From: Alphaproteobacteria bacterium
GTDB taxonomy: Bacteria > Pseudomonadota > Alphaproteobacteria > Rickettsiales > 21-14-0-20-44-7
Assembly: GCA_013288575.1 (NCBI GenBank)
Contig: JABDBO010000009.1
Span: 1-23,981 of the forward strand
Length of the DNA stretch: 23,981 bases
Direction of reading: 5' to 3'
Shown: in pieces, positions 1-7,022 of the stretch
Layout of the letters: each line of letters begins with the position of its first letter
Numbering within the stretch: position 1 is the stretch's first letter
The notes under the pieces: generated by a model
The model's database searches: none
What the model saw: the letters and a program-made list of their open reading frames with translations, nothing else
Told to the model about the DNA's origin: nothing
Program-made: the position numbers and the translations under genes

Positions 1-24
1 ATCCCCAATAATCAATAATCTCAT
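1..24 (-). CDS. flbD: Start of probable FlbD flagellar response regulator (partial)
   Basis: An ATG on the minus strand at 24-22 is preceded by a strong ribosome-binding sequence (AGGGGAAAAG) and opens a frame reading MRLLIIGD before the window ends. Caulobacter-type FlbD, the sigma54-dependent activator of late flagellar genes, begins with a very similar MRLLVVG and follows fliN in the fliF operon, so sequence and position agree. Only eight residues are visible, so the identification rests mainly on gene order. It lies 21 bases after the motA stop codon on the same strand, as expected for the last gene of the operon. Confidence 0.55.
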
Positions 25-45
25 CTTTTCCCCTAACCCTAATCT

Positions 46-840
46 CTACTCTTTAAAAACCTTCAAACGTTTGGCCGGCGGTAGGATTGTATTTATCATA
101 CGTTCCAGCTTACGCGGGCTCTCCTCATGTCCAATACTGACAATTGAGGTTAAGTAAATTTTATTTAAGAGCAATTCTTCTTCTGAATTTCGCTCAATTT
201 TGCTCGCTAATGGAGTCATGATCATGTAAGAGAGCAACGCTCCGTATAATGTCGTGAGTAGAGCAATCGCCATATGCGGGCCAATATTTTTAGGGTCATT
301 AAGCTCACCCAACATCTGCACAAGGCCGATCAAAGTCCCAATCAAACCCATAGCTGGCGCAATTTCTGCAGCACGGCGCAAAATTGTCGCTGAACGGCGG
401 TTTCTATGCAAAATGCTCTCAATATCTTGGCGCAAAATCTGATCAATCTCATGGATTGTGTTACCGTCGGCTAACATCCGCATGCCCTTGTTCAAAAGCG
501 AGTTTTTATCAACGTCCTTTTCCTTATCTTGCAAGCCAAGCAAACCTTTGCGCTTGGCATATTCGGCAATATGCACCGATTCTTCACCCACCATCCTTGA
601 ATCAGGAATCTTTGTAAAAACCACTTTTTCGAGTGATTTGCCGAGATCGGCAATCTCTTTCCAGCTAAAGCAAGCTAGAGTCACCGCAAAAGTGCCGCCA
701 ATAACAATTAAGCCTGAAGCCACATCAAAGAAACTAAGCACTTGTCCGCTCATTGATACGGCAATACCCATAATAACAATGGCAATACCAATGCCTGTTA
801 GGGTTGAATAATCACTTTCCGGTTTTATTTGCTTAGTCAT
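46..840 (-). CDS. motA: Flagellar motor stator protein MotA/PomA
   Basis: This 264-residue protein is a MotA/PomA-type stator subunit, the inner-membrane ion channel component that pushes on FliG to turn the flagellum. Four membrane segments are visible at about residues 14-31, 38-58, 158-178 and 190-211, with a cytoplasmic loop between the second and third. The conserved family stretch RRAAEIAPAMGLIGTLIGL (155-173) precedes the third helix, and the fourth carries ALLTTLYGALLSY. The length is normal for the family. It follows fliN by about 56 bases on the same strand, so it is probably part of the fliF operon. Its partner MotB is not in the window. Whether it uses protons or sodium cannot be told from this sequence. 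Confidence 0.93.
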   Translation of the reverse strand: MTKQIKPESDYSTLTGIGIAIVIMGIAVSMSGQVLSFFDVASGLIVIGGTFAVTLACFSWKEIADLGKSLEKVVFTKIPDSRMVGEESVHIAEYAKRKGLLGLQDKEKDVDKNSLLNKGMRMLADGNTIHEIDQILRQDIESILHRNRRSATILRRAAEIAPAMGLIGTLIGLVQMLGELNDPKNIGPHMAIALLTTLYGALLSYMIMTPLASKIERNSEEELLLNKIYLTSIVSIGHEESPRKLERMINTILPPAKRLKVFKE

Positions 841-896
841 GATTCTACTTATAAATTCTATTTATTAAATTCGTTTATCAGCCATATAAAACATTT

Positions 897-1190
897 TTAC
901 GCTTTGTTCTCAGGCTTGATAATTTCAGTCATCGTCACGCCGATTTTATCTTCGACAATAACAACCTCACCGCGCGCGATTAATCGGTTATTCACATAAA
1001 TATCCACTGGTTCGCCAACTTTGCGATCAAGCTCAACAACCGCACCGCGGCCAAGTTTCAAAAGTTGCGAAACTTGCATTTCAGTACGTCCTAAAACGGC
1101 TGAAATTTGCACCGGAATATCATAAACTGCTTCCAAGCTGACATTTGCGTCATCGCTTGCAGCACTATCAAAAACATCATTCTCAGCCAT
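897..1190 (-). CDS. fliN: Flagellar motor switch protein FliN
   Basis: FliN forms the lower part of the cytoplasmic C-ring and takes part in direction switching and docking of the export apparatus. The 97 residues consist of a short acidic N-terminus (1-22) and one SpoA (FliMN C-terminal) domain from about residue 23, with the family signature LKLGRGAVVELDRKVGEPVD followed by VNNRLIARGEVV. The start is supported by AAAGAGGT at a suitable distance upstream. The gene starts 14 bases after the end of fliH, consistent with co-transcription. It is short like other alphaproteobacterial FliN proteins and lacks any long N-terminal extension. Confidence 0.95.
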   Translation of the reverse strand: MAENDVFDSAASDDANVSLEAVYDIPVQISAVLGRTEMQVSQLLKLGRGAVVELDRKVGEPVDIYVNNRLIARGEVVIVEDKIGVTMTEIIKPENKA

Positions 1191-1204
1191 ATTATTTTAC
1201 CTCT

Positions 1205-1909
1205 TTAATTGTTATTTGTTTCTTGCTTAATTTCTTGTTTAGTTTCGTTTTCTTCCAGCGAGCTGTGCCTGCCGCAAATTTCCTCAATAGTTTTCCACAA
1301 TTTCTTTACATCGCGTTCAGCAAACCCGTTTTGCCATTCGATACGGAATTCACCAAGCTGCATATTCTCATCTACATTAACGGTGCCTTGGGTAAATTTA
1401 TCGTTAAGATTTAAGGCGTTTTGCTGGTTTAAATAAATTTTCACACCCTTGATTGTATCAAGTTTGCCAACTGATTCGTTAATGATTGCCGAAATCTCTT
1501 TTTCAATCACCTGGTCTGAAATACTACCGCAAACTTTTTTAGCAATTCCCAATGCCAATTGGCCGATTTTTTCCATGAATTTTTGCTTTGCGGTTTGCCC
1601 TCTAAAATTCAAAACCGAAATTTCAAAATTGATTTTTTCTATAAGTTCCAAAGTTCTTGCTTTATCCGTATCAGCGCTTTTCAGCTTTTCTTCCTCAAAA
1701 TCTTTTTTGGCCTGCTCGTAACCTTCCTTAATACCGTCAACTTTGGCCAGAGTTTTAGCCATTTCCATTTCTTCAGCCGTAAAAATTGGCTGATGGCGCA
1801 GTTCAGTAACCGCTCCAACTGCCTCAATTTTGGCAGCGGCTTCATTCAAGTTTGCCGCTTCAACAAACAACTCTTCAAAGCCTTGATATGTAAAAGTTTT
1901 TATAGCCAT
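1205..1909 (-). CDS. fliH: Flagellar assembly protein FliH (FlbE-like)
   Basis: The 234-residue product begins MAIKTFTYQGFEELF. The reading frame is open further upstream, but that part overlaps fliG antisense to nothing and reads as low-quality basic sequence, so the start at 1909, one base after the fliG stop, is preferred. FliH binds and restrains the export ATPase FliI and anchors it at the C-ring. The middle (about 50-100) is a charged, coiled-coil-like region with GIKEGYEQAKKDFEEE. The C-terminal half resembles the V-ATPase E-subunit-like FliH domain. The last 20 residues are Glu/Gln/Lys/Asn-rich. FliH diverges quickly, so the assignment relies partly on its position between fliG and fliN, where Caulobacter has flbE. 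Confidence 0.8.
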   Translation of the reverse strand: MAIKTFTYQGFEELFVEAANLNEAAAKIEAVGAVTELRHQPIFTAEEMEMAKTLAKVDGIKEGYEQAKKDFEEEKLKSADTDKARTLELIEKINFEISVLNFRGQTAKQKFMEKIGQLALGIAKKVCGSISDQVIEKEISAIINESVGKLDTIKGVKIYLNQQNALNLNDKFTQGTVNVDENMQLGEFRIEWQNGFAERDVKKLWKTIEEICGRHSSLEENETKQEIKQETNNN

Positions 1910-1910
1910 C

Positions 1911-2927
1911 TTAATAAACCAGTTGGTCCTCTGCGCCATCGTCGGAAATAATAATTTCACCTTTAGCCGCCAAGTCTTTCGCCACGGCAACAATTGCCAT
2001 TTGCGCTTCATCAACGTCACGCAAGCGCACAGGGCCCATATTTTCCATATCTTCTTTAAGAATTTTGAGAGCGCGTTCAGACATATTGCTGAAGAAGAGT
2101 TCCTTGATCTTGTCGTTGGCACCTTTGAGAGCAATAGCAATCTTGTCTTTGTCGATACCGCGCATAAGCGTTTGGATACCAACCGGGTCGATTTTCGCCA
2201 AATCGTCGAAAGTAAACATAAGATTTCTGATGCGTTCCGCCGCTTCTGGGTTGAACTGCTCGAGATATCCCATAAATTTGCTTTCCGTGTTGCGGTCGAA
2301 ATTGTTGAAGATCTCGGCCATCATCTCGTGTGAATCCTGGCGATGAGTTTTTGCCAAATTGCTCATGAATTCATGGCGAAGCGTGGCTTCAACGCGTTCT
2401 AAAACTTCCTTCTTTACTGAATCCATAGTAAGCATGCGCTGAATTGTTTCCTGCGCCAATTCTTCAGGAAATACTGCAATAACTTTTGCTGCGTGGTCAG
2501 GTTTAATTTTTGAAAGTACCAAAGCAACCGTTTGCGGATATTCGTTTTTCAAATAGTTGGCCAAAACTTCTTCCGAAACGTTACCAAGCTTATCCCATGT
2601 CGTACGGCCAGCTGGGCCACGAATTTCTTCCATGATACCGGCAACTTTATCCTTGCCGAGAATTTTAGTGAGAAGGTTTTCTGTCGCCTGGAAACCGCCG
2701 GAAATTGTGCTACCGCCAGAAATTGTTTCGGCAAATTCTACGAACAAACGCTCCACCAAATCAGGCGAAACTGTGCCAAGGTTAGACATTGTATAAGAAA
2801 TTTCTTTAATCTCTTCCTGGTCCATCATACCAAGAATTTTAGTCGCGTTTTCTTCCGAAACCGACATCAGGAGAATGGCTGCCTTATCAGCGCCGCTCAA
2901 TTTTCTATAATCTACTTGTTGTACCAT
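1911..2927 (-). CDS. fliG: Flagellar motor switch protein FliG
   Basis: FliG links the MS-ring protein FliF to the rest of the C-ring and receives torque from MotA. The 338-residue length is normal. The N-terminal domain (about 8-105) begins RKLSGADKAAILLMSVSEE. The middle domain carries EYPQ (129-132), equivalent to the family EHPQ motif that contacts FliM. The C-terminal torque domain includes FTFDDLAKID and a charged helix ending in LRDVDEAQ. GGGGA-type Shine-Dalgarno sequence (GGGGA) precedes the ATG. It lies 31 bases after fliF and one base before fliH, so the three are probably translated from one message. Confidence 0.97.
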   Translation of the reverse strand: MVQQVDYRKLSGADKAAILLMSVSEENATKILGMMDQEEIKEISYTMSNLGTVSPDLVERLFVEFAETISGGSTISGGFQATENLLTKILGKDKVAGIMEEIRGPAGRTTWDKLGNVSEEVLANYLKNEYPQTVALVLSKIKPDHAAKVIAVFPEELAQETIQRMLTMDSVKKEVLERVEATLRHEFMSNLAKTHRQDSHEMMAEIFNNFDRNTESKFMGYLEQFNPEAAERIRNLMFTFDDLAKIDPVGIQTLMRGIDKDKIAIALKGANDKIKELFFSNMSERALKILKEDMENMGPVRLRDVDEAQMAIVAVAKDLAAKGEIIISDDGAEDQLVY

Positions 2928-2958
2928 TTCTTAATTCCCCACTTGATAGTCTAATAAT

Positions 2959-4671
2959 TTAAACTGCGTGCTCGCCATAGAGCCAGTTTCTAATAACCGA
3001 AACTGCCTCATCAGGGTTGCCGTCGAGTAATTCGTTGATTCGTTTAAGCGAAGCTGATTTTGATGGCCCGCGAATTCCAGCAATTGATGAGAAGCCTTCG
3101 TCACCTTCATTATCAAAATCAATAGCATTGCCTGGCATACCACCCTCACCGCCTGCAATTGCCGGCACTCCACCAGGGCTTGCCAATTGCGGAACAGCTC
3201 CACCGCCTGCTAATAATGGAACGCCTGAAGCGTTAGTACCATCAAAGGCAAGTGCTTGCGCTGCACCAACTTCGAGCGCACGTTTCACCAATGGGCGGAT
3301 AACCATCAATAGAACCATAACCGCTACAACACCCATCACGAGAATTTGCACAATGCTTTGGAAGTCATCTTTAATCCATGACAATGCACCTTGTTTTTCA
3401 TGGTTAGGGCTGAAATCGCTTGAGAATTGCAAGCTTGAAACTTTAATTACGTCACCGCGCTTTTCATCAAAGCCAGCCGCAGATTTAACCAAATCCTCTA
3501 ATTTTTTGAGCTCTTCAGGGCTGCGCTCTTTATAAACCATTTCACCAGTTTTTTTGTCTTCGGTATAAGTACCATCAACCATAACGGCAATTGAGAGTTT
3601 GTTGATTTTACCAGTTTCTGAAACCTGGTTTTTCACAGTTTTAGAAATCTCATAATTAGTAACCTCATCGGTTTTCTCTTTATTATCTTTCGAACCGCCG
3701 CTTGCGCCAGATCCACCACCTGCACCGCCAGGCAAGTTATTTGCCACGCTTACTGAGCCACCGCCACCGGTGCTTTCATCAGCAAGTTCTTTTTCCGCAG
3801 TTGTTTGAACCGAACGCGCAACTTGGCCTTCCGGGTCATAAATTTCTGAATTTGTCACAACGCGGTCAAAATTAATATCCGCTGAAACCTGCGCTTTCAC
3901 ATTGCCCATACCAACATATTTCTCGAGCATTTCCTCAATCTGGTTGCGCATTTGGTTTTCAACATTGCCGCGATATTCCTGTGAATTTGAAGCCGCCATT
4001 CCCGGATCATTCGGGTCATCACCGCCTCGCGCTAATAAAATTCCGCGGCTATCTACTATAGTAATATTTGTTGGGCTAAGTCCCGGAACCGCAGTTGCCA
4101 CCAAATATTTAATTGCCGAAACTTCACCGCTAGCCAATTTGGAACCACCAGCCATAGTAAGCTGGATAGATGCAGTCGGATCAATTTTATCTTTTTGGAA
4201 AAGTTCGCGTTTTGGCACAACCAAATGCACGCGAGCACTTTTAATTTGATTCATTGACATAATAGTACGCGCGAGCTCGCCTTCCAAAGCACGCATCTGG
4301 TTCATGTTTTGCATGAAGTTAGAAGTTCCGAGTTTTTCGTCTTTATCAAAAATTTCGTAACCAATAATATTGCCGCTTGATGGAATTCCTTCTGCAGCAA
4401 ATGACATTCTCAAACGAAGAGCTTGGTCAGTTGGCACTAAAATTTGCGTACCATTACCTGCCATTTCATATTTAACGCCTTTTGAATCAAGTTCAGAAAC
4501 GATCTTATTGCTGTCCTCCATAGACAAATTTGTATAAAGGGGGGACAGGGAGCCGCTGGAGACAGAAGTTGCCAGTACTATTAAACCAACCAAGAGGGCA
4601 AGGCCAGCGGCTCCGAGTATGACGAGTTTTTTCAAACCTAAATTTTTTACCGATTCCAATGCGTCTTTCAT
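2959..4671 (-). CDS. fliF: Flagellar MS-ring protein FliF
   Basis: FliF builds the MS-ring, the membrane platform on which the flagellar motor and export gate assemble. The 570 residues show an N-terminal membrane helix (about 15-36), the YscJ/FliF ring-building domains, a Gly/Ser-rich periplasmic insert near 300-335, a second membrane helix (about 438-458) and a C-terminal tail (536-570) that matches the FliG-binding segment, including KRINELLDGNPDEAVSVIR. AGG lies just upstream of the ATG. It is the first gene of the minus-strand flagellar operon and faces a divergent control region that contains a CtrA-like site. Confidence 0.97.
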   Translation of the reverse strand: MKDALESVKNLGLKKLVILGAAGLALLVGLIVLATSVSSGSLSPLYTNLSMEDSNKIVSELDSKGVKYEMAGNGTQILVPTDQALRLRMSFAAEGIPSSGNIIGYEIFDKDEKLGTSNFMQNMNQMRALEGELARTIMSMNQIKSARVHLVVPKRELFQKDKIDPTASIQLTMAGGSKLASGEVSAIKYLVATAVPGLSPTNITIVDSRGILLARGGDDPNDPGMAASNSQEYRGNVENQMRNQIEEMLEKYVGMGNVKAQVSADINFDRVVTNSEIYDPEGQVARSVQTTAEKELADESTGGGGSVSVANNLPGGAGGGSGASGGSKDNKEKTDEVTNYEISKTVKNQVSETGKINKLSIAVMVDGTYTEDKKTGEMVYKERSPEELKKLEDLVKSAAGFDEKRGDVIKVSSLQFSSDFSPNHEKQGALSWIKDDFQSIVQILVMGVVAVMVLLMVIRPLVKRALEVGAAQALAFDGTNASGVPLLAGGGAVPQLASPGGVPAIAGGEGGMPGNAIDFDNEGDEGFSSIAGIRGPSKSASLKRINELLDGNPDEAVSVIRNWLYGEHAV

Positions 4672-4722
4672 TTTCTAAAAACCTAATTAGTTACCTAATG
4701 AGGTGAATTTAGCATGGGGTTG

Positions 4723-4738
4723 GTAAAGAATTAGTTAA
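4723..4738 (-). promoter_or_regulatory. Candidate CtrA-binding site upstream of fliF
   Basis: Read on the minus strand this is TTAA, seven bases, then TTTAC. The CtrA consensus of alphaproteobacteria is TTAA-N7-TTAAC, so one position differs. It lies about 52-67 bases upstream of the fliF start codon. In Caulobacter the fliF operon is a class II flagellar operon directly activated by CtrA, which makes the location sensible. A matching -10 element was not clear. Confidence 0.35.
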
Positions 4739-4739
4739 C

Positions 4740-4760
4740 ACTAGGAAATTTTTTCCTAGT
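4740..4760. promoter_or_regulatory. 21-bp perfect palindrome with 9-bp arms in fliF upstream region
   Basis: ACTAGGAAA and TTTCCTAGT form 9-base arms separated by TTT. The palindrome sits between two divergent genes, next to the CtrA-like site, so a transcription terminator is unlikely. An operator for a dimeric regulator is the simplest reading, but no specific family can be named. Confidence 0.4.
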
Positions 4761-4781
4761 AGTGGGAAAAAATGTTCAGTA

Positions 4782-4810
4782 TTGCTTGTTTATAGGAACA
4801 ATTTTAGATA
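4782..4810 (+). promoter_or_regulatory. Possible sigma70-type promoter for the gene at 4846
   Basis: TTGCTT (4782-4787) and TAGATA (4805-4810) are separated by 17 bases and would start transcription about 30 bases before the ATG at 4846. The match is moderate. The alternative pair TTGTTA (4816) and TATACT (4834) is spaced only 12 bases apart and was not used. Confidence 0.3.
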
Positions 4811-4845
4811 ACGTTTTGTTAAATAATAACTCTTATACTGTGCTT

Positions 4846-5337
4846 ATGAGAAGATTTGAACCTGAAGAAGCTGCTGTAATAATTAGAAAAATGCCGTTTT
4901 CCAAGTCCTGGCAGAACGTTTTTGTTACAAATGTAAAAAAAATCCTGAATACGGAAACTCATGAACTTGAGGACCGCGCATTAGATGATTTCGTCTATTT
5001 GCCGGCTCCTTCAATCATTCGCCATTTTTCAAACGATAAAGATTTCCTGCGTTTTCGCATTGATAACAAAACTTCAAAAGATTGGAATTATAAATTCATC
5101 AATGATCCAACAGAAAATACCAATCGCCGCCTTGCGATTATGTATTTTGAAAAAATACTAAAAGCGCTGAAAATAAAATTTCTGATTGATGACAGCTACA
5201 CAGTTTATCTCATGCATGAGGAATTATTAAAACTTAGTGACTCTGATATTCCGGCACTTAAAGAATTTGTCAATTCACTCTACATCCCAAAAACTCTCGC
5301 TCGCAAAAAAGGCTCTTCAGAAACCTGGGGAAATTAG
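4846..5337 (+). CDS. Hypothetical protein, 163 residues
   Basis: This protein matches no family I recognise. The frame is open from 4762, but the upstream part reads as intergenic sequence and contains the likely promoter, so the internal ATG at 4846 (MRRFEPEEAAVIIRKM) is preferred. The protein is soluble and mixed in charge, rich in aromatic residues, with no signal peptide or membrane segment. Predicted helices alternate with short strands, and the C-terminus ends in a basic stretch (LARKKGSSETWGN). No Shine-Dalgarno sequence is visible. It is transcribed away from the flagellar operon. Its stop codon falls inside a short tandem array that continues up to the next gene. Confidence 0.6.
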   Translation: MRRFEPEEAAVIIRKMPFSKSWQNVFVTNVKKILNTETHELEDRALDDFVYLPAPSIIRHFSNDKDFLRFRIDNKTSKDWNYKFINDPTENTNRRLAIMYFEKILKALKIKFLIDDSYTVYLMHEELLKLSDSDIPALKEFVNSLYIPKTLARKKGSSETWGN

Positions 5338-5367
5338 TTGGCTGTTGCCAGTTAGCTGTTAGCAGTT
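5333..5367 (+). repeat. Degenerate 7-bp tandem array before the ELM1-family gene
   Basis: Five consecutive 7-mers ending in GTT are visible: ATTAGTT, GGCTGTT, GCCAGTT, AGCTGTT and AGCAGTT. The first unit contains the stop codon of the upstream gene. The array ends 12 bases before the next ATG. No inverted partner arm was found at this locus. Confidence 0.6.
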
Positions 5368-5379
5368 TAAATTCCTAAA

Positions 5380-6285
5380 ATGAGTAACAAAACAATCTGG
5401 GCCCTAACTGATGGCCGGCCAGGCAATGATAACCAAACCCTTGCCGTTGCTGAAAAACTCGGGGCTTTTGAAGTTAAGCGCATCGAATTCTCTTTTCTAG
5501 CCAAACTCCATAATTTCCTTCTTGGCCGCACATTCATCGGTGTCAAAAACAAACCCCAACCGCCCTATCCTGATATTGTGATTTCCGCTGGCCGCAAACT
5601 TTCACGCATTGCCCGCACCATCAAAAAACGTTCTAACGCCAAAATCGTGCAACTCATGTGGCCCGGCTTTGGCCATCAGGATTTTGATCTTATTTTCACG
5701 CCGAAGCATGATAACTTGCCACCAAAACCAAATCTAATCGAAATTATCGGTTCGCCCAATCGCGTAACTCCAAATCTTTTAGAAGAACATGCCGCCAAAT
5801 GGCGCGGCAAAATTCCTTTCACTGGCAAACCGGTAGTTTCAGTTTTGGTCGGCAACGTCACCAATGATGAAGCTGACAAACTCATAAGAATCCTCTCCCA
5901 AATAAAAGGCTACCTGCTTATCAGCACCAGCCGCCGCACTTCTGCCTATTTAACCAATGCTTTGCGCGAACTAAAAAATGAAAAATATTTCTTCGAATGG
6001 AAAGCTGGCGCTGAAAACCCCTATTTCGCATTCCTGGGCCTGGCAGATTTCATCATTGTTACTGGTGACTCGCAATCCATGTGCGCTGAAAGCGTCACTA
6101 CCGGTAAGCCTGCCTACATCTTCAATTGCGAAGGCCCACCGCGCCATACTGATTTCACCAATTACCTAATCGAATCGGGCAAAGCCCGTGCATTAATTGA
6201 CTGTAACCTAAAAAACTATGAATATCAGCCGCTTGATATGCTAAATTTTGCCACCAATACCATCCGCGAAAAACTTGAAAGTTAA
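5380..6285 (+). CDS. Mitochondrial fission ELM1-family protein (DUF1022)
   Basis: The 301-residue product belongs to the ELM1/DUF1022 family, common in alphaproteobacteria and named after a plant mitochondrial fission factor. The bacterial function is not established, though the fold resembles GT-B glycosyltransferases. Family marks are the N-terminal WALTDGRPGNDNQT (7-20), PDIVISAGRK (64-73), the middle segment MWPGFGHQDFDLIFTPKHD (93-111) and the C-terminal TGDSQSMCAESVTTGKPAYI (228-247), which looks like a nucleotide-sugar-binding loop. No membrane segment is seen. The start at 5380 gives the expected N-terminus, although no clear Shine-Dalgarno sequence precedes it. It is probably the first gene of the redox block only by position, with no functional link shown. 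Confidence 0.88.
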   Translation: MSNKTIWALTDGRPGNDNQTLAVAEKLGAFEVKRIEFSFLAKLHNFLLGRTFIGVKNKPQPPYPDIVISAGRKLSRIARTIKKRSNAKIVQLMWPGFGHQDFDLIFTPKHDNLPPKPNLIEIIGSPNRVTPNLLEEHAAKWRGKIPFTGKPVVSVLVGNVTNDEADKLIRILSQIKGYLLISTSRRTSAYLTNALRELKNEKYFFEWKAGAENPYFAFLGLADFIIVTGDSQSMCAESVTTGKPAYIFNCEGPPRHTDFTNYLIESGKARALIDCNLKNYEYQPLDMLNFATNTIREKLES

Positions 6286-6304
6286 AGATTCGAGCTTATA
6301 TTAT
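6275..6304 (+). promoter_or_regulatory. Probable sigma70-type promoter for the peroxiredoxin gene
   Basis: TTGAAA (6275-6280) and TATTAT (6299-6304) each match the consensus at five of six positions and are 18 bases apart. The -35 element lies in the last codons of the upstream gene. The predicted leader is about 27 bases and contains the AGGAG ribosome-binding site. Confidence 0.45.
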
Positions 6305-6338
6305 ATTCAATAACATCTAACAATTCACAGGAGTTTCT

Positions 6339-6941
6339 ATGTCCGTTTTGGTCGGTAAACCAGCCCCAGATTTCACAGCCTCAGCCGTTCTCGCTAATAA
6401 CGAGATCGTCGCTGATTTCAATTTAAAGAAAGAAAACAAAGGCAAAAACATCATTTTGTTCTTCTGGCCGCTTGATTTCACTTTCGTTTGCCCATCAGAA
6501 ATCATCGCTTTCAACAACCGTTTGAACGAGTTCAAAACCCGCAACACCCAAGTTATCGGCGTTTCGGTTGATTCGCAATTCACCCACTTCGCGTGGAAAA
6601 ACACACCGGTTGAAAAAGGCGGCATCGGCAATATCCAATTCCCAATGGTTGCTGATATCACTAAGCAAATCGCCCGTGATTATGACGTATTGCTCAATGA
6701 AGCCGTTGCTCTTCGCGGCACATTCCTCATTGATAAAAACGGTATCGTCCGCCACCAGATCGTAAATGACCTGCCGCTCGGCCGCAACGTTGATGAAGCA
6801 ATCCGCATGGTTGACGCGCTGCAATTCCACGAAGAACACGGCGAAGTCTGCCCTGCCGGCTGGAACCGTGGCGATGAAGGCATGAAAGCAGACGCCAAAG
6901 GCGTTGCCGCATACCTCGCTAAAAAAGCTTCGAAACTTTAA
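6339..6941 (+). CDS. Typical 2-Cys peroxiredoxin (AhpC/Prx1 type)
   Basis: This thiol peroxidase reduces hydrogen peroxide and organic hydroperoxides. The 200 residues fit the Prx1/AhpC class. The peroxidatic cysteine is C51 in FTFVCPSE and the resolving cysteine is C171 in EVCPAGW. The GGIG motif (93-96) is present, but the C-terminal YF motif that accompanies sensitivity to overoxidation in eukaryotic enzymes is absent. AGGAG lies at a good distance from the ATG. No ahpF is next to it. The following gene, thioredoxin reductase, suggests that reduction passes through thioredoxin, as is known for other enzymes of this class. Codons end in C unusually often, which may reflect high expression. 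Confidence 0.95.
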   Translation: MSVLVGKPAPDFTASAVLANNEIVADFNLKKENKGKNIILFFWPLDFTFVCPSEIIAFNNRLNEFKTRNTQVIGVSVDSQFTHFAWKNTPVEKGGIGNIQFPMVADITKQIARDYDVLLNEAVALRGTFLIDKNGIVRHQIVNDLPLGRNVDEAIRMVDALQFHEEHGEVCPAGWNRGDEGMKADAKGVAAYLAKKASKL

Positions 6942-6947
6942 ATTGAG

Positions 6948-7022
6948 AGAACATTAGAATATTAGAACTTGGAACATTAGATATCTAAGTTCTAACGTTC
7001 TAAGTTCTAAGTTCTAAGTTCT
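6948..7022. repeat. Inverted degenerate 7-8 bp array between peroxiredoxin gene and trxB
   Basis: The left arm (6948-6978) has units AGAACATT, AGAATATT, AGAACTT and GGAACATT. The palindromic centre is AGATATCT (6979-6986). The right arm (6987-7022) repeats the complementary unit AAGTTCT, three times exactly at the end. The last unit abuts the trxB ATG directly. As RNA it could form a long imperfect hairpin, which might end peroxiredoxin transcription or affect trxB translation. Confidence 0.75.

Noticed and set aside
1910..2182. Extension of the fliH frame into fliG
   Set aside because: The translated extension is basic, low-quality sequence from another frame of fliG. The ATG at 1909 immediately after the fliG stop fits operon structure.
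4762..4845. Upstream part of the 191-residue frame before the orphan gene
   Set aside because: It contains the candidate promoter and reads as intergenic sequence. The internal ATG is more likely.
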